Origin: SG8-30 sp963715485
GTDB lineage: Bacteria > Pseudomonadota > Gammaproteobacteria > Steroidobacterales > Steroidobacteraceae
Reading direction: 5' to 3'
Assembly: GCA_963715485.1 (NCBI GenBank)
Contig: OY970244.1
Coordinates: forward strand, 1,674,001-1,738,000
DNA length: 64,000 nucleotides
Shown: one piece after another, positions 16,655-26,221 of the stretch
Position numbering within the stretch: the stretch's first letter is position 1
How the letters are laid out: each line of letters begins with the position of its first letter
Translations under genes and position numbers: made by a program
Notes under the pieces: generated by a model
The model's database searches: none
Told to the model about the DNA's origin: nothing
What the model saw: the letters and a program-made list of their open reading frames with translations, nothing else

Positions 16655-17983
16655 TCAGTATCCCTTCAACATCCGCCGAAGCTGGTGCATGAACGGCCCG
16701 AAATCCACCTGCATGGTATGCCGCGGTGAGTGCAGGTAGCGCCTGGCCAGCGCCTGCTCCTCCCGGGCCATCTCGGCGCGCATGCGGCGTTCGTCGGGGA
16801 AGCGGATCCGGCCAGAGAGGTAATCGCCTATCACGCGGCCCTGCAATTCGGCCGGCTGCATGATCGATCCAAGCGGCTGGTACAGGCCGGCGAAGAACAG
16901 GTTGTTTACGCCGGGGAGCAGGGTCCTGTTCCACAGCGGTACGACGTTGTCCTTTACCTCCAGGAAGCCGGGTTCAAGGAACGGAAAGCTGACGCGATAG
17001 CCGGTGCACCAGATGATGGCGTCGGCGCACTCCTCGGTATCGTCTTCGAACAGGACCCGGTCGCCACGCAGTTCGCGAATCGCCGGCCTGACCGCGATGT
17101 CCCCGTGACCGATGCGCGACAACAGGTCCTGGCTGACCGTCGGGTGCGATTGCAGCGGGCGATGATCCGGCATGGGCAAGCCGTAGTCTGTGGGCAGTCC
17201 GAACTGCAGGCGCATGACCCAGCTCATGATGAACGAGGTCACCTGCCAGGGAATCCACGGAAACAGGTTCTGCGGCTGCGGCAGGCGGGTGATCGGTGTG
17301 CCACCGAACCACTTGGGCAGGATCCAGGCGCCGCGGCGGACGACCAGGAAGACGCGTTGCGCCAGTGCTCTGCTGCCGAGTTCCGTCGCGATGTCGACTG
17401 CGCTGTTGCCGAGCCCGACGACGACCACGCGCTTGCCACGCAGGTCCACCGGGTCCTGCGGGTTGCGGTAGGCGTGGGAATGCATCTGTATTCCGTCGAA
17501 GCGCCCGGGTGGCGCCGGGTCCGGGCCGGCTGGATCCCAGTGGTGACCGGTCGCAACGACCAGGGCGTCGAAAATTTCCCGCTCGCCGCTGCCAAGCGTC
17601 ACCTCCCAGCGTTGATCCGCCATCCTGTGGCAGCGTTTCACCTCTGTGCGTGAGCGAATGTATTCGGCCAAGCCGAATCGCTCGACGTAGTCGCAGAAAT
17701 ATTGGTGTATCTGACTGTGGCCAGGGTAGGCAGGCAGGTCCTCCGGCATCGGGAAGTCCTGGTATTCCATCATTCGAGTATCGGTGTTGATGTGCAGTGA
17801 ATCGTAGGCCGCACTCGCGCCAAAGGCCTTGTTGGCGATGCACCAGAGTCCGCCCACGTTGGGCGTGCGTTCGTAGCACACCACCGGGATGTTGCGGTCT
17901 TTCAGGGCCTTGACGACCGGCAACCCGCTCGAACCGGCGCCGATCACGCAGGTGCGTGGGAGTGAAGGAGTCGGGCTCGTCAT
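16655..17983 (-). CDS. Flavin-containing monooxygenase
   Basis: 442 residues; FAD- and NADPH-dependent oxygenase of the FMO/Baeyer-Villiger family. FAD Rossmann motif VIGAGSSG near residue 13 followed by YERTPNVGGLW; NADPH motif VVVVGLGNSAVDIATEL; ATGHHWDP block near residue 150. Substrate unknown. Gene context (beta-oxidation enzymes, TetR) suggests oxygenation of a hydrophobic compound before CoA activation; this is inference. ATG 17983 places the Rossmann motif correctly. Confidence 0.87.
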   Translation of the reverse strand: MTSPTPSLPRTCVIGAGSSGLPVVKALKDRNIPVVCYERTPNVGGLWCIANKAFGASAAYDSLHINTDTRMMEYQDFPMPEDLPAYPGHSQIHQYFCDYVERFGLAEYIRSRTEVKRCHRMADQRWEVTLGSGEREIFDALVVATGHHWDPAGPDPAPPGRFDGIQMHSHAYRNPQDPVDLRGKRVVVVGLGNSAVDIATELGSRALAQRVFLVVRRGAWILPKWFGGTPITRLPQPQNLFPWIPWQVTSFIMSWVMRLQFGLPTDYGLPMPDHRPLQSHPTVSQDLLSRIGHGDIAVRPAIRELRGDRVLFEDDTEECADAIIWCTGYRVSFPFLEPGFLEVKDNVVPLWNRTLLPGVNNLFFAGLYQPLGSIMQPAELQGRVIGDYLSGRIRFPDERRMRAEMAREEQALARRYLHSPRHTMQVDFGPFMHQLRRMLKGY

Positions 17984-18119
17984 GAAACGAATTTTGGCAC
18001 AAAGCTGGACTCAGGCTGGGTGTCGCGGGCAATCCTGATTACCAATCAGGGGCCGCTCGCCTAGTCTCGATGCGAGGATCCAGGTATCCACGCTCGCCGC
18101 AGATTGCCACGGGGTTGCG

Positions 18120-19121
18120 ATGTACCTGATATGGCTGCAGTTCCTGGTTTGCACGTCGGTGATCGGAGTGGCCGGTTACCAGCTGTCACGCTACGGTGAC
18201 GTGATCGCCGAGCGTACCGGTCTCGGGCGCACGCTGGTTGGCGTCATCATGGTGGCGACCGTCACTTCGCTGCCGGAACTGGTCACCGGCGTCAGTTCAG
18301 TCGTCATTGCCAAGGTGCCGAACATCGCACTCGGTGACGCGCTTGGCAGCTGCATTTTCAACCTGCTGATCCTGCTGTTTCTCGAGCTCGGGCACCCCAG
18401 GGCGTCGATCTACACGCTGGCGGCACAAAGCCACATCCTGTCTGCAGGTTTCGGGGTCATCCTGATCGGCGTCGTTGCGTTGTCGGTGCTGGTCGGCGAG
18501 GAGCTGCCCACCATCGGCCATGTCGGGCTGTATACGCCGGTGATCTTCATTGGCTACATCCTCGCGATGCGGATCGTCCTGCAGTACGAGCTGCGCGAGG
18601 CGCGTGCCAGGCCCGAGGAAAAAACGTCCAGGTACCCCGACATCTCGCTGCGACGCGCGCTGACCGGCTACGGGATCGCGGCAGCGGTGGTTGTTTCAGC
18701 GGGCGTCGCGCTGCCGTTCATCGGCGTCGCGCTGGCCCGTGTGATGGGCTGGAACAACAGCTTCGTAGGCACGCTGTTCGTGGCCTTCTCTACCTCTCTC
18801 CCGGAACTCGCCGTGGCGGGTTCGGCATTGAAGCTGGGAGCGCTGGACCTCGCCATCGGCAACCTGCTCGGCAGCAACCTGTTTGACGTCGCCATCATTG
18901 CGGTGGACGACCTCTTCTATACGGACGGACCGCTGTTCGCCGCCACCAGTCCGGCGCATGCCGGCACCGCGATCAGTGCCGTGATCATGAGCGGCGCCGT
19001 CATCGCGGCCTTGTTCTACCGGCCTGCTGAACGGACGTTTCGCGCTTTCGGCTGGACCGGCCTGTTCCTGTTGCTGATCTACGTCATCAATTCCTACGTG
19101 CTGTTCCTGATCGGCCAATGA
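18120..19121 (+). CDS. Sodium/calcium exchanger (CaCA family) membrane protein
   Basis: 333 residues, about ten transmembrane helices in two homologous halves. Both alpha-repeats are present: TSLPELVTGVSSVV...ALGDALGSCIFNL and TSLPELAVAGSAL...AIGNLLGSNLFD, holding the acidic and Gly/Ser ion-binding residues. Predicted inner-membrane Ca2+ or other cation antiporter. Fully intact, in contrast to the next gene. Its stop overlaps an ATG at 19118, and the ATPase reading frame begins at 19128. Confidence 0.92.
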   Translation: MYLIWLQFLVCTSVIGVAGYQLSRYGDVIAERTGLGRTLVGVIMVATVTSLPELVTGVSSVVIAKVPNIALGDALGSCIFNLLILLFLELGHPRASIYTLAAQSHILSAGFGVILIGVVALSVLVGEELPTIGHVGLYTPVIFIGYILAMRIVLQYELREARARPEEKTSRYPDISLRRALTGYGIAAAVVVSAGVALPFIGVALARVMGWNNSFVGTLFVAFSTSLPELAVAGSALKLGALDLAIGNLLGSNLFDVAIIAVDDLFYTDGPLFAATSPAHAGTAISAVIMSGAVIAALFYRPAERTFRAFGWTGLFLLLIYVINSYVLFLIGQ

Positions 19122-19127
19122 CGATCA

Positions 19128-21786
19128 ATGACCACCTGCGAGAACCAACCCGCCGCTGCGCCCGAGGCCGCGGTGACTCCCTGGCACACGCTGTCGATCG
19201 AGGAGGTCACGACGTCGACTTGCGTCGGCATGCAAGATCGGTCTCGATGACGGCGAGGTGCGCGTCGTCGCGAGAAGTTCGGGCCCAACGCGATCCGCGA
19301 GGCGCCACCGCGTCACTGGTCGGTCATGCTGTTGGGCAGTTCAAGGACTTCATGATCCTGGTGCTGCTGGCGGCGGCGGTGCTGGCTGGGCTCACCGGCG
19401 ACATCGAGGACGTGATCGTCATCCTGGCGATCGTCGTCCTGAACGCAGTGATCGGGTTCATCCAGGAGTACCGTGCCGAAGTCGGCGATCCACGCGCTGC
19501 GCAGGATGGCCGCTCCGTACGGCCAGCGTCAGGCGCAACGGTCGGGTCCAGACCGTGCCGGCCGACCAGGTCGTGCCCGGTGATGTCGTCCTGCTGGAGT
19601 CCGGGGCTCGTCGTGCCCGGCGGACCTGCGGCTGGTCGAGTGCGGCGGAGCTCGCCTCCCAGGAGGCGGCGCTCACCGGTGAATCGCACGCGGTCGACAA
19701 GCGGGTAGAGCCGCTCGACGATCCGAGGCTGCCGCTCGGCGACCGGCTATACCTGGTCTACAAGGGCACGATCATTGCTCGCGGGCGCGGCGTGGGCGTC
19801 TGTGCGGCGACGGGCATGCGATACGGAGCTCGGGCGCATCGCACGCCTGCTGTCCGCGGCCGAGGCGAGCCTCACGCCGCTGCAGCAGGCTGGCAAGGCC
19901 TTCGGGCAGCGGCTGTCGCTTGCGTGCTCGCGATCTGCGTCGTCGTCTTCGTCGCCGGTCTGCTGCGCGGCGAGGACGTGCTGCTGATGCTGCTGACCTC
20001 GATCAGCCTGGCGGTCGCCGCGATCCCGGAGGCGTTGCCCGCGGTGGTGACCATCTCGCTGGCGCTGGGCGCAAGGAAGATGGTCGCGCGAATGCACTGA
20101 TGCGGCGACTTCCAGCGGTCGAGACGCTTGGGTCGGTCACGTTCGTTTGCTCCGACAAGACCGGGACACTGACCCAGAATCGGATGCAGGTCCGGGCCTG
20201 GTATGTCGACGGAAAGGATCGGACCGGGCGCCGGACCGACCAGCCGGGACGTGGCTCGACTTGCGTGATGCCCTGGCAGTGTCGAATGACGTCGAGGCCG
20301 GCCCACAGGGACTGATCGGCGACCCGACGGAGATCGCCCTGTGCGAGGCGGGCGCGGACTCGGGGTTTCCAAGGCGCTGCCGAGGAGCGTCTGCCCAGGG
20401 TGCGGAGATGCCGTTCGACTCGGTCCGCCAGCGCATGGTCACGGTCCACGCGACCAGACGGGCGACGTCGAAGGCTGTCCGTTGTCAAGGGCGCGCCGGA
20501 GCGGTCTTCCGCTATGCGACCTGCGGAGCCGGACGCGGTCGGCGATCGAAGCGGCAGCCGAGCGCATGGCAGAGGCCGGTCGGCGCGTGATTGCCTTTGC
20601 AATGCGTGAACTCGAGAGCGCCGATGGTCCACCGCAGGACTGGGAACGCTCGCTCAGGTTTCTTGGCCTGGCGGGACTCGAGGATCCCCCGCGACCCGAG
20701 GCCGGCCAGTCGGTAGCGGACTGCCGCGCCGCCGGCATCACGCCGGTGATGATCACCGGCGATCACCCCGCCACGGCGCGATCCATTGCCACGAAGTCGG
20801 GCTGCTGCCGGCGAGACGGAAGCGGTGATCGCCGGGCCGCGAGCTCGACGACGTCTGGATGACGACCAGCTTGAGCGGCGCTTGCTCGCCGGTGGCCTTC
20901 GCCCGCGTCTCGCCAGAGCACAAGATCCGGATCGTCGATGCCCTCAAGCGCCGCGGCGAGTTCGTCGCCATGACCGGCGACGGCGTGAACGACGCCCCGG
21001 CGCTCAAGCGTGCCGACATCGGCATCGCAATGGGACAGACCGGGCACGGACGTGGCGCGCGAAGCCTCCGACATGGTGCTGCTGGATGACAACTTCGCCA
21101 CGCATCGTGCACGCCGTCGAGGAGGGACGGCGTATGTACGACAATGTTCGCAAGTTCGTGAAGTTACACGATGACCAGCAACTCGGCGGAAATACTGACC
21201 ATCCTGCTCGCCCCGTTCCTCGGCCTGCCGCTGCCGCTGCTGCCGATACACATCCTCTGGATCAACCTGGTGACCGACGGTTTGCCGGGACTCGCGCTCG
21301 CGATCGAGCCGGCGGAGCGCGGCGTGATGCGTCGTCCTCCGCGTCCGCCCCAGGAGAGCATCTTCCATGGCGGAATGTGGCAGCACATGGTCTGGGTCGG
21401 GGCGCTCATGGCGGGGCTCGCGCTCCTGAGCCTCGCGTGGGACGTCGGCGTGGACGGATCCTCCTGGCAGACGCTCGTGTTCACGATCCTGGTGTTCGCG
21501 CAGCTGATGCACGTGCTGGTGATCCGCTCGGAGCGCGATTCGCTGTTCACGCTGGGCCTCTGGAGCAACGCGCCGCTCGCCTGGGTCGTCTTGGGATCAG
21601 TCCTGCTGCAGCTCGCGATCGTCTACACGCCGCTCGGGAACGACTGGTTTCGCACCCGATCCGCTCTCCGCAGGCGAGCTGGGCATCGCATTCGGCGCAC
21701 CCATAGTGATCCTGGCCGCCGTCGAGATCGAAAAGGCACTGGTGCGGCGCGGCCTGCTCTATGGCCTGCCCCGGTCGGTCCCGTGA
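19128..21786 (+). pseudogene. Cation-transporting (calcium-type) P-type ATPase, multiply frameshifted
   Basis: Remnant or mis-sequenced P2-type ATPase of about 880 codons. It begins MTTCENQPAAAPEAAV with the N-terminal domain (TPWHTLSIEEV), then KIGLDDGEVR, EKFGPNAIREAPP, membrane helices, LTGES, the phosphorylation motif CSDKTGTLTQNRM, MTGDGVNDAPALKRADIG and C-terminal helices (LGLPLPLLPIHILWINLVTDG), ending RRGLLYGLPRSVP. These blocks lie in all three frames, with more than a dozen single-base shifts, many in GG or CC runs. The protein sequence between shifts is well conserved. Paired with the cation antiporter upstream, implying a calcium-efflux pair. Confidence 0.85.
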
Positions 21787-21956
21787 CCGCCCCCATGACG
21801 GCTCATACCTGCGCGATGCGGGTTCAGTGCAGTTTCAATGTGGACTTGCCGAAGCCAGCTAGCGTACGTGGAAATTTCCATAATTCCCGGCGCGGCGCAG
21901 AATGAGGATGCACCCGGAGGGGACGTCCCAGATTGTCCGGTGTGCAGGAGGATGTC

Positions 21957-22412
21957 ATGTTGACAAGGGATTTCCTCCCCATCAAAAGGTTTGAGGATTA
22001 TTTCGACCGGATGGAGAGGCTGGTCGGGCCCGAAAGGCTCTATCCGTTTGCCTGGCCTCGCGATCTCGGCATGAAGGTCGAATGGACGCCGACTGCCGAC
22101 ATCATCGAGCTGGAAAAGGAGTACCTGCTCAAGGCCGAGTTGCCCGAGGTGCCGAAAGAGGACATTCACATCGAGATCACCGATGGCACGCTGAGGCTGC
22201 ACGGCGAACGCAAGTACGAGAAAGAGGACAAGTCGGAGAAGATGCAGCGGATGGAGCGCTTCTACGGCGTGTTTGAACGGACGTTCGCACTGCCCGAGGA
22301 CGTGGACATCGGCAAGATCAAGGCCGAGTCCAAGGATGGTGTCCTGAAGGTCCATCTGCCGCGCTTGGCGAAGGCCAAGAAGGTCGAGCCGGTGCAGGTG
22401 CGCATCCAGTAG
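21957..22412 (+). CDS. Small heat shock protein, Hsp20 family
   Basis: 151 residues with an alpha-crystallin domain (WTPTADIIELEKEYLLKAELPEV...GVLKVHLPRL) and a C-terminal extension. ATP-independent holdase chaperone. ATG 21957 follows GCAGGAGGA at good spacing, so it is preferred over an upstream in-frame GTG at 21933. A perfect 12-base palindrome TGGAAATTTCCA lies at 21869-21880 and might be regulatory; no clear sigma-32 promoter was found. A terminator follows. Confidence 0.93.
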   Translation: MLTRDFLPIKRFEDYFDRMERLVGPERLYPFAWPRDLGMKVEWTPTADIIELEKEYLLKAELPEVPKEDIHIEITDGTLRLHGERKYEKEDKSEKMQRMERFYGVFERTFALPEDVDIGKIKAESKDGVLKVHLPRLAKAKKVEPVQVRIQ

Positions 22413-22452
22413 GCAGCCAAGCCGCTGCGTACCCGCGGTGGGCAGGTAATTT

Positions 22453-22483
22453 CGGGCGCCCGGGACGGTCCGGGTGCCCGTTT
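22453..22483 (+). terminator. Rho-independent terminator of the hsp20 gene
   Basis: Eleven-base-pair stem CGGGCGCCCGG (22453-22463) / CCGGGTGCCCG (22470-22480) with one G-T pair, loop GACGGT, then TTTCTCG. The T run is short. Confidence 0.65.
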
Positions 22484-22564
22484 CTCGTCTCGAAGTCTGG
22501 CGCCGAAGCGCATGCGGCCCCGGGCGATGCATGGCGGCTGCCGTTCCAGTAAGCTCCCACGCCC

Positions 22565-23509
22565 ATGACTGGAACGGAACGCAGCCGGCGGCCTGCCGAT
22601 GCGCTGAATCGCAAGCCACTCGAACGGCTGCCGTGGTGGCTCGGGTTGCTGGCGGCAATCCCCTTCCCGGCCTGGTACGCCATTGCGTCGGTGCTCGCCT
22701 GGCTGGGTGAGCACGTGATCCGCCACCGGCGACGCGTCGTCGACATGCAGATCCGTCGGTGTTTCCCGGAGTTTGATGATGCCCGTCTGGCCGAGGTGCG
22801 TCGCGCCTACTACCGCAACTTCTCCGACGTCATGGTCGAGTCAATCAAGGCCCTGTCCATTGACGGCGCCGAGCTGGACCGCCGGGTCGAGTTACGCAAC
22901 ATGGATTTGGTCCGCGAGCACATTCGGGCTGGCAGGACGGTGGTCCTGGTGACTTCGCATAACTGCAACTGGGAATGGACCCTGCAGGCCATCTCCAAGA
23001 ACCTCGGTGCGCCGATGGACGCGGCCTACAAGCCGCTGCACAACGAGTGGGCCGACCGGGTGTTCCTGACGCTGCGTTCCCGCTTCGGTGCGGGTATGGT
23101 TCCGGACCGGCGGTTGCTGATGCACGTACTGCGTCGGCGCAAGCAGCCGCGGGCCGTCGCCATGGTCGCAGACCAGGATCCGGTTCTGTCGGCGACCCGA
23201 CATGTCAGTCGCTTCTTCGGCCACGAAACCACGTTCTTCATGGGTCCCGAGATCGTCGCGCGGGCGGTCAAGGGCCCAATCATGTATGTCGCCATCGAGC
23301 GGATCCGCCGCGGCCACTACCGGGTGATGCTGGAGCCGCTGGTCGATCATGACGAGGAGTTGCCGGAGGGCGCAATGATTGACCGCTATGCCGCCAGGGT
23401 CGAGGCGCAGATTCGGGCGCAGCCGTCGGACTGGCTTTGGGCCTACCGGCGATGGAAGGTCCGGCGGCGCCGTGTGGTCGAGGGCAGGGGGGCAAACGGG
23501 CACGCCTGA
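22565..23509 (+). CDS. Lysophospholipid/lipid A acyltransferase, LpxL/HtrB family
   Basis: 314 residues. N-terminal membrane anchor (WWLGLLAAIPFPAWYAIASVLAWLG), then the catalytic HX4(D/E) site in TSHNCNWEW near residue 135, plus the AAYKPLHNEWADRVF and VADQDP blocks of Kdo2-lipid A late acyltransferases. Predicted to transfer a fatty acyl chain from acyl-ACP to lipid A or a related lipid at the inner membrane. It stands at the head of a cluster of acyl-activating and glycosylating enzymes, so the acceptor could also be a non-standard glycolipid. Confidence 0.88.
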   Translation: MTGTERSRRPADALNRKPLERLPWWLGLLAAIPFPAWYAIASVLAWLGEHVIRHRRRVVDMQIRRCFPEFDDARLAEVRRAYYRNFSDVMVESIKALSIDGAELDRRVELRNMDLVREHIRAGRTVVLVTSHNCNWEWTLQAISKNLGAPMDAAYKPLHNEWADRVFLTLRSRFGAGMVPDRRLLMHVLRRRKQPRAVAMVADQDPVLSATRHVSRFFGHETTFFMGPEIVARAVKGPIMYVAIERIRRGHYRVMLEPLVDHDEELPEGAMIDRYAARVEAQIRAQPSDWLWAYRRWKVRRRRVVEGRGANGHA

Positions 23510-23651
23510 ACGATGGACCTGGTCATTATCCAGCCGAGGTTGCGGAGGAGGGCGCCGCGCCGCTATCGTTGCAGACCTTGAGCCGTCTGCAAGACCCCGG
23601 TGGGGGCGCCATTCGCACCCCCCCTGCGATTTCCAAATGGGAGAGAGTTCC

Positions 23652-24146
23652 GTGAAGATGAGCCGAAAGTTGGCGATCCTTGGAGCCGTTGCGAGCCTGG
23701 TCCTGACTGCCTGCGGGCAGAAGGCGCCGACCGCTACGACCGATGGCGTCCCAGAAGAGTCCGTGGCCAAGTTCCTGATGGCAATGGACGACTTCAATCC
23801 CGATGCTGTGCGTGAGTTGTTCACGCCCAATGCCAAGCTCATGCCGCCCAACGTTGCCTCGATCAGCGGCATCGACAACATCATCGACTACTACAAGGGT
23901 GCGCTGGCCGACGAACTCGACTTCGAATTCACCCGTGAAGCCTCCGGTATGAGCAGCGGGCTGGCCGCGGCCGAGGGCGCCTACAAGGTCAAGAACCTGG
24001 TCACCGGTGAGTACATCGAGGAGGGCAAGTGGATGGCCGTGTGGGTCAACGTCGATGGCACCTGGCGGGTCGCCCGGCTGATGTCCAACACGGATGCGCC
24101 GGTGAGGGCACCCGTCGTCGGGGTTGATGACACAGACGGCGAGTAG
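23652..24146 (+). CDS. Putative lipoprotein with NTF2/SnoaL-like (DUF4440-type) domain
   Basis: 164 residues. Lipoprotein signal with lipobox LTAC at residues 18-21 (VASLVLTAC-GQ). The mature part resembles the NTF2-like fold: ESVAKFLMAMDDFNPDAVRELFTPNAKLMPP, ISGIDNIIDYYKGAL and a C-terminal WVNVDGTWRVARLMSN strand. GTG 23652 is chosen because GGGAGAG lies about seven bases upstream; the ATG at 23658 is the alternative. Function unknown; such proteins often bind small ligands. Confidence 0.72.
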   Translation: MKMSRKLAILGAVASLVLTACGQKAPTATTDGVPEESVAKFLMAMDDFNPDAVRELFTPNAKLMPPNVASISGIDNIIDYYKGALADELDFEFTREASGMSSGLAAAEGAYKVKNLVTGEYIEEGKWMAVWVNVDGTWRVARLMSNTDAPVRAPVVGVDDTDGE

Positions 24147-24160
24147 ACGCAGCAGCGATA

Positions 24161-24190
24161 CGCCCGCGGCGGTGCAAGCCGCCCCGGGCG
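24161..24190. terminator. Hairpin between convergent genes
   Basis: CGCCCG-C-GGCGG (24161-24172), loop, CCGCC-CC-GGGCG (24179-24190), one internal mismatch. It lies between the lipoprotein gene and the convergent fatty acyl-AMP ligase gene. No T run. Confidence 0.4.
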
Positions 24191-24218
24191 TCGTCGCGTC
24201 TGGTCGTCGCTGCGCCGG

Positions 24219-26189
24219 TCAGTCGATTCTGTTGCCCAGCTTGGCCTCGAGGTGACGGGCGAGGTCGGTGACCGTCGGGAAGTCAAAGATCTCGGTCAAG
24301 TCCACCATCCCCGGGAATTCCCGGTCCAGCCGCTCGTGGATCTGGATCAGCGTCAGCGAACTGGCGCCGATCTCGAAGAGGTTGTCGTCGATCTCGACCC
24401 GCTTGCCTGGCAGCGCGTCATCGACAATTGCCTTGATCCGCCGCTGGACTGATCCGCTCGCATCGTGGGTGTGCAGGTGCGCAGCCTCGCGCAGGCGTTC
24501 CAGTTCCTCCAGCTCGCCGGCGAATTGACCCGCGACGAAGGCCCGCTCAAGCGCGACGCGCTGCACCTTCCCGCTGGTCGTCTTCGGGATCCGTTTGACT
24601 GGGACGACGTGGGCTACTTCGAGACCCGCATGCTCATTCACGCGGCGCGTGACCTCGTTGGCTATCGGAACGAAGTCCTCCAAACTGCCGCGATGCAGGA
24701 CGAAGATCGTCAACTCGTCCGTCTCGGCGGTTGGCGGCCTGCATCCGGCTGCAGCGACCTTGCCCAACTCGAGGCCGGGCGTGTCTTGCGCGATCGCCTC
24801 GAGGTCATGCGGGTAGTAGTTCTGGCCGTTCACGAAGATGACTTCCTTGACTCGCCCGGTGACGACCAGCTCGCCCGCATCGACCAGCCCCAGGTCGCCG
24901 GTCCGCAGCCAGCCGTCGCCGGTAAAGGCGTTGGCGTTGATATCCGCCGCCTCATAATAGCCCCCGGTCACGTTTTCACCGCGAATCTGGATGTGCCCCA
25001 CACTGCGCTCCGGTTGCGGTTGGTCGGCATCGTCGACGATGCGTAGTTCGCAGTGTGGAATCGCGCGACCCTCGCACATCAGCTCGATTGCATTGGGCTC
25101 GCCGGGGAGCGCCGTCCTGACCGGTTGGCCGATGTTCAGCGACCGCCGGTCGAGCACCAGCGAACGGAACGGGTTGCCGGGAGGCGGGAAGCTGACTGCC
25201 AGCGAAGCCTCGGCCAGCCCGTAGACCGGGAACATCGCCGAGCGGCGCAGGCCCGTGTGCGCCATCCGGTCCATGAACTCCTCGCAAAGTGCCACGCTGA
25301 TCGGTTCGGCGCCGTTGAAGATGTAACGGACCGGACCCAGGTCGACGTCGTCCTGGTTGCGCTCGCCAAGCACCTTGAGGAAGTGGCGGAAGCCGAAATT
25401 GGGCGATGACAGGATCGTGGCTCGCTTACGCGACGCGATGCTGGTCCACAGCAGGGGCCGCCGAATGAACAGGTCCGTGGGCATCAGGTTGATATGCGCC
25501 TGGTTGGCGAACATCATGATGAACATGCCGATCAGGCCCATGTCGTGGGTCAGTGGCATCCACGACAGGGCGACGTCCCGGTCGCTGATGGCTGCCGCTT
25601 CGCTGGCGCCCCGGGCATTGGCCAGGATGTTCCGGTGGGTCAGCACCACGCCCTTGGGCTCGCTGGTCGAGCCGGAGGAAAACTGGATGAAGGCGACATC
25701 GTCCGGTTCGACTGCGGCAGGCTGGCCCGGCTGACCTGTTTCCTCGAGATGGTCGATCAGGAACGCCCGCGACTCGAGGCTCGCGAACGTGGCGGTTTCG
25801 CCGGCGGTGAGGGCGAGGGCACCGAGGCGATCCAGGGTCTTGCGGTCGGTGTAGAGGAAGGAGGATCCAAGTTTCCTGGCGATGCGCAGCAGCTTATGGC
25901 GGTGCTCATCGCTGATTCCGACCGCAAGCGGAACGGGCACGATCCCGCCGGCCAATGCCGCCCAGAATCCATCGATGAAGGCCTCGTTGTTGTTGAGGAA
26001 GATGATGAGCTTGTCGCCGCGCCTGGCGCCGAGTTGCTGCAGGTGACGCAGGATGCCGAGTGCGCGACGGTGCAGTTCGGCGAACGTTATCCGGCGCTCG
26101 ACTCCATCGCCCTCGACGTAGCTGATATGCCTGTCCACAAGGCTGTTGTGCTGCAACAATTCGACCAGGGTCTTGGCTTGGATCTTCAT
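24219..26189 (-). CDS. Fatty acyl-AMP ligase fused to C-terminal acyl carrier domain
   Basis: 656 residues from ATG 26189. Residues about 1-560 are an AMP-forming ligase with fatty acyl-AMP ligase features rather than CoA-ligase features: SSGSTSEPKGVVLTH, SSPNFGFRHFL, FNGAEPIS, PVYGLAEASL, GWLRTGDLG and GQNYYPHDLEAIA. Residues about 575-650 form an acyl carrier domain with the phosphopantetheine serine in GASSLTLIQIHERL. The protein should adenylate a free fatty acid and load it onto its own carrier domain. A phosphopantetheinyl transferase is divergently encoded only 32 bases away, supporting holo-carrier formation. Confidence 0.88.
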   Translation of the reverse strand: MKIQAKTLVELLQHNSLVDRHISYVEGDGVERRITFAELHRRALGILRHLQQLGARRGDKLIIFLNNNEAFIDGFWAALAGGIVPVPLAVGISDEHRHKLLRIARKLGSSFLYTDRKTLDRLGALALTAGETATFASLESRAFLIDHLEETGQPGQPAAVEPDDVAFIQFSSGSTSEPKGVVLTHRNILANARGASEAAAISDRDVALSWMPLTHDMGLIGMFIMMFANQAHINLMPTDLFIRRPLLWTSIASRKRATILSSPNFGFRHFLKVLGERNQDDVDLGPVRYIFNGAEPISVALCEEFMDRMAHTGLRRSAMFPVYGLAEASLAVSFPPPGNPFRSLVLDRRSLNIGQPVRTALPGEPNAIELMCEGRAIPHCELRIVDDADQPQPERSVGHIQIRGENVTGGYYEAADINANAFTGDGWLRTGDLGLVDAGELVVTGRVKEVIFVNGQNYYPHDLEAIAQDTPGLELGKVAAAGCRPPTAETDELTIFVLHRGSLEDFVPIANEVTRRVNEHAGLEVAHVVPVKRIPKTTSGKVQRVALERAFVAGQFAGELEELERLREAAHLHTHDASGSVQRRIKAIVDDALPGKRVEIDDNLFEIGASSLTLIQIHERLDREFPGMVDLTEIFDFPTVTDLARHLEAKLGNRID

Positions 26190-26221
26190 GTTTCCGACGG
26201 GACAGGGAGGCGAGTGGAGCG

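Noticed and set aside
24219..26189. Annotation as an ordinary long-chain acyl-CoA synthetase (FadD)
   Set aside because: FNGAEPIS, PVYGLAEASL, GQNYYP and the fused carrier domain are fatty acyl-AMP ligase features.
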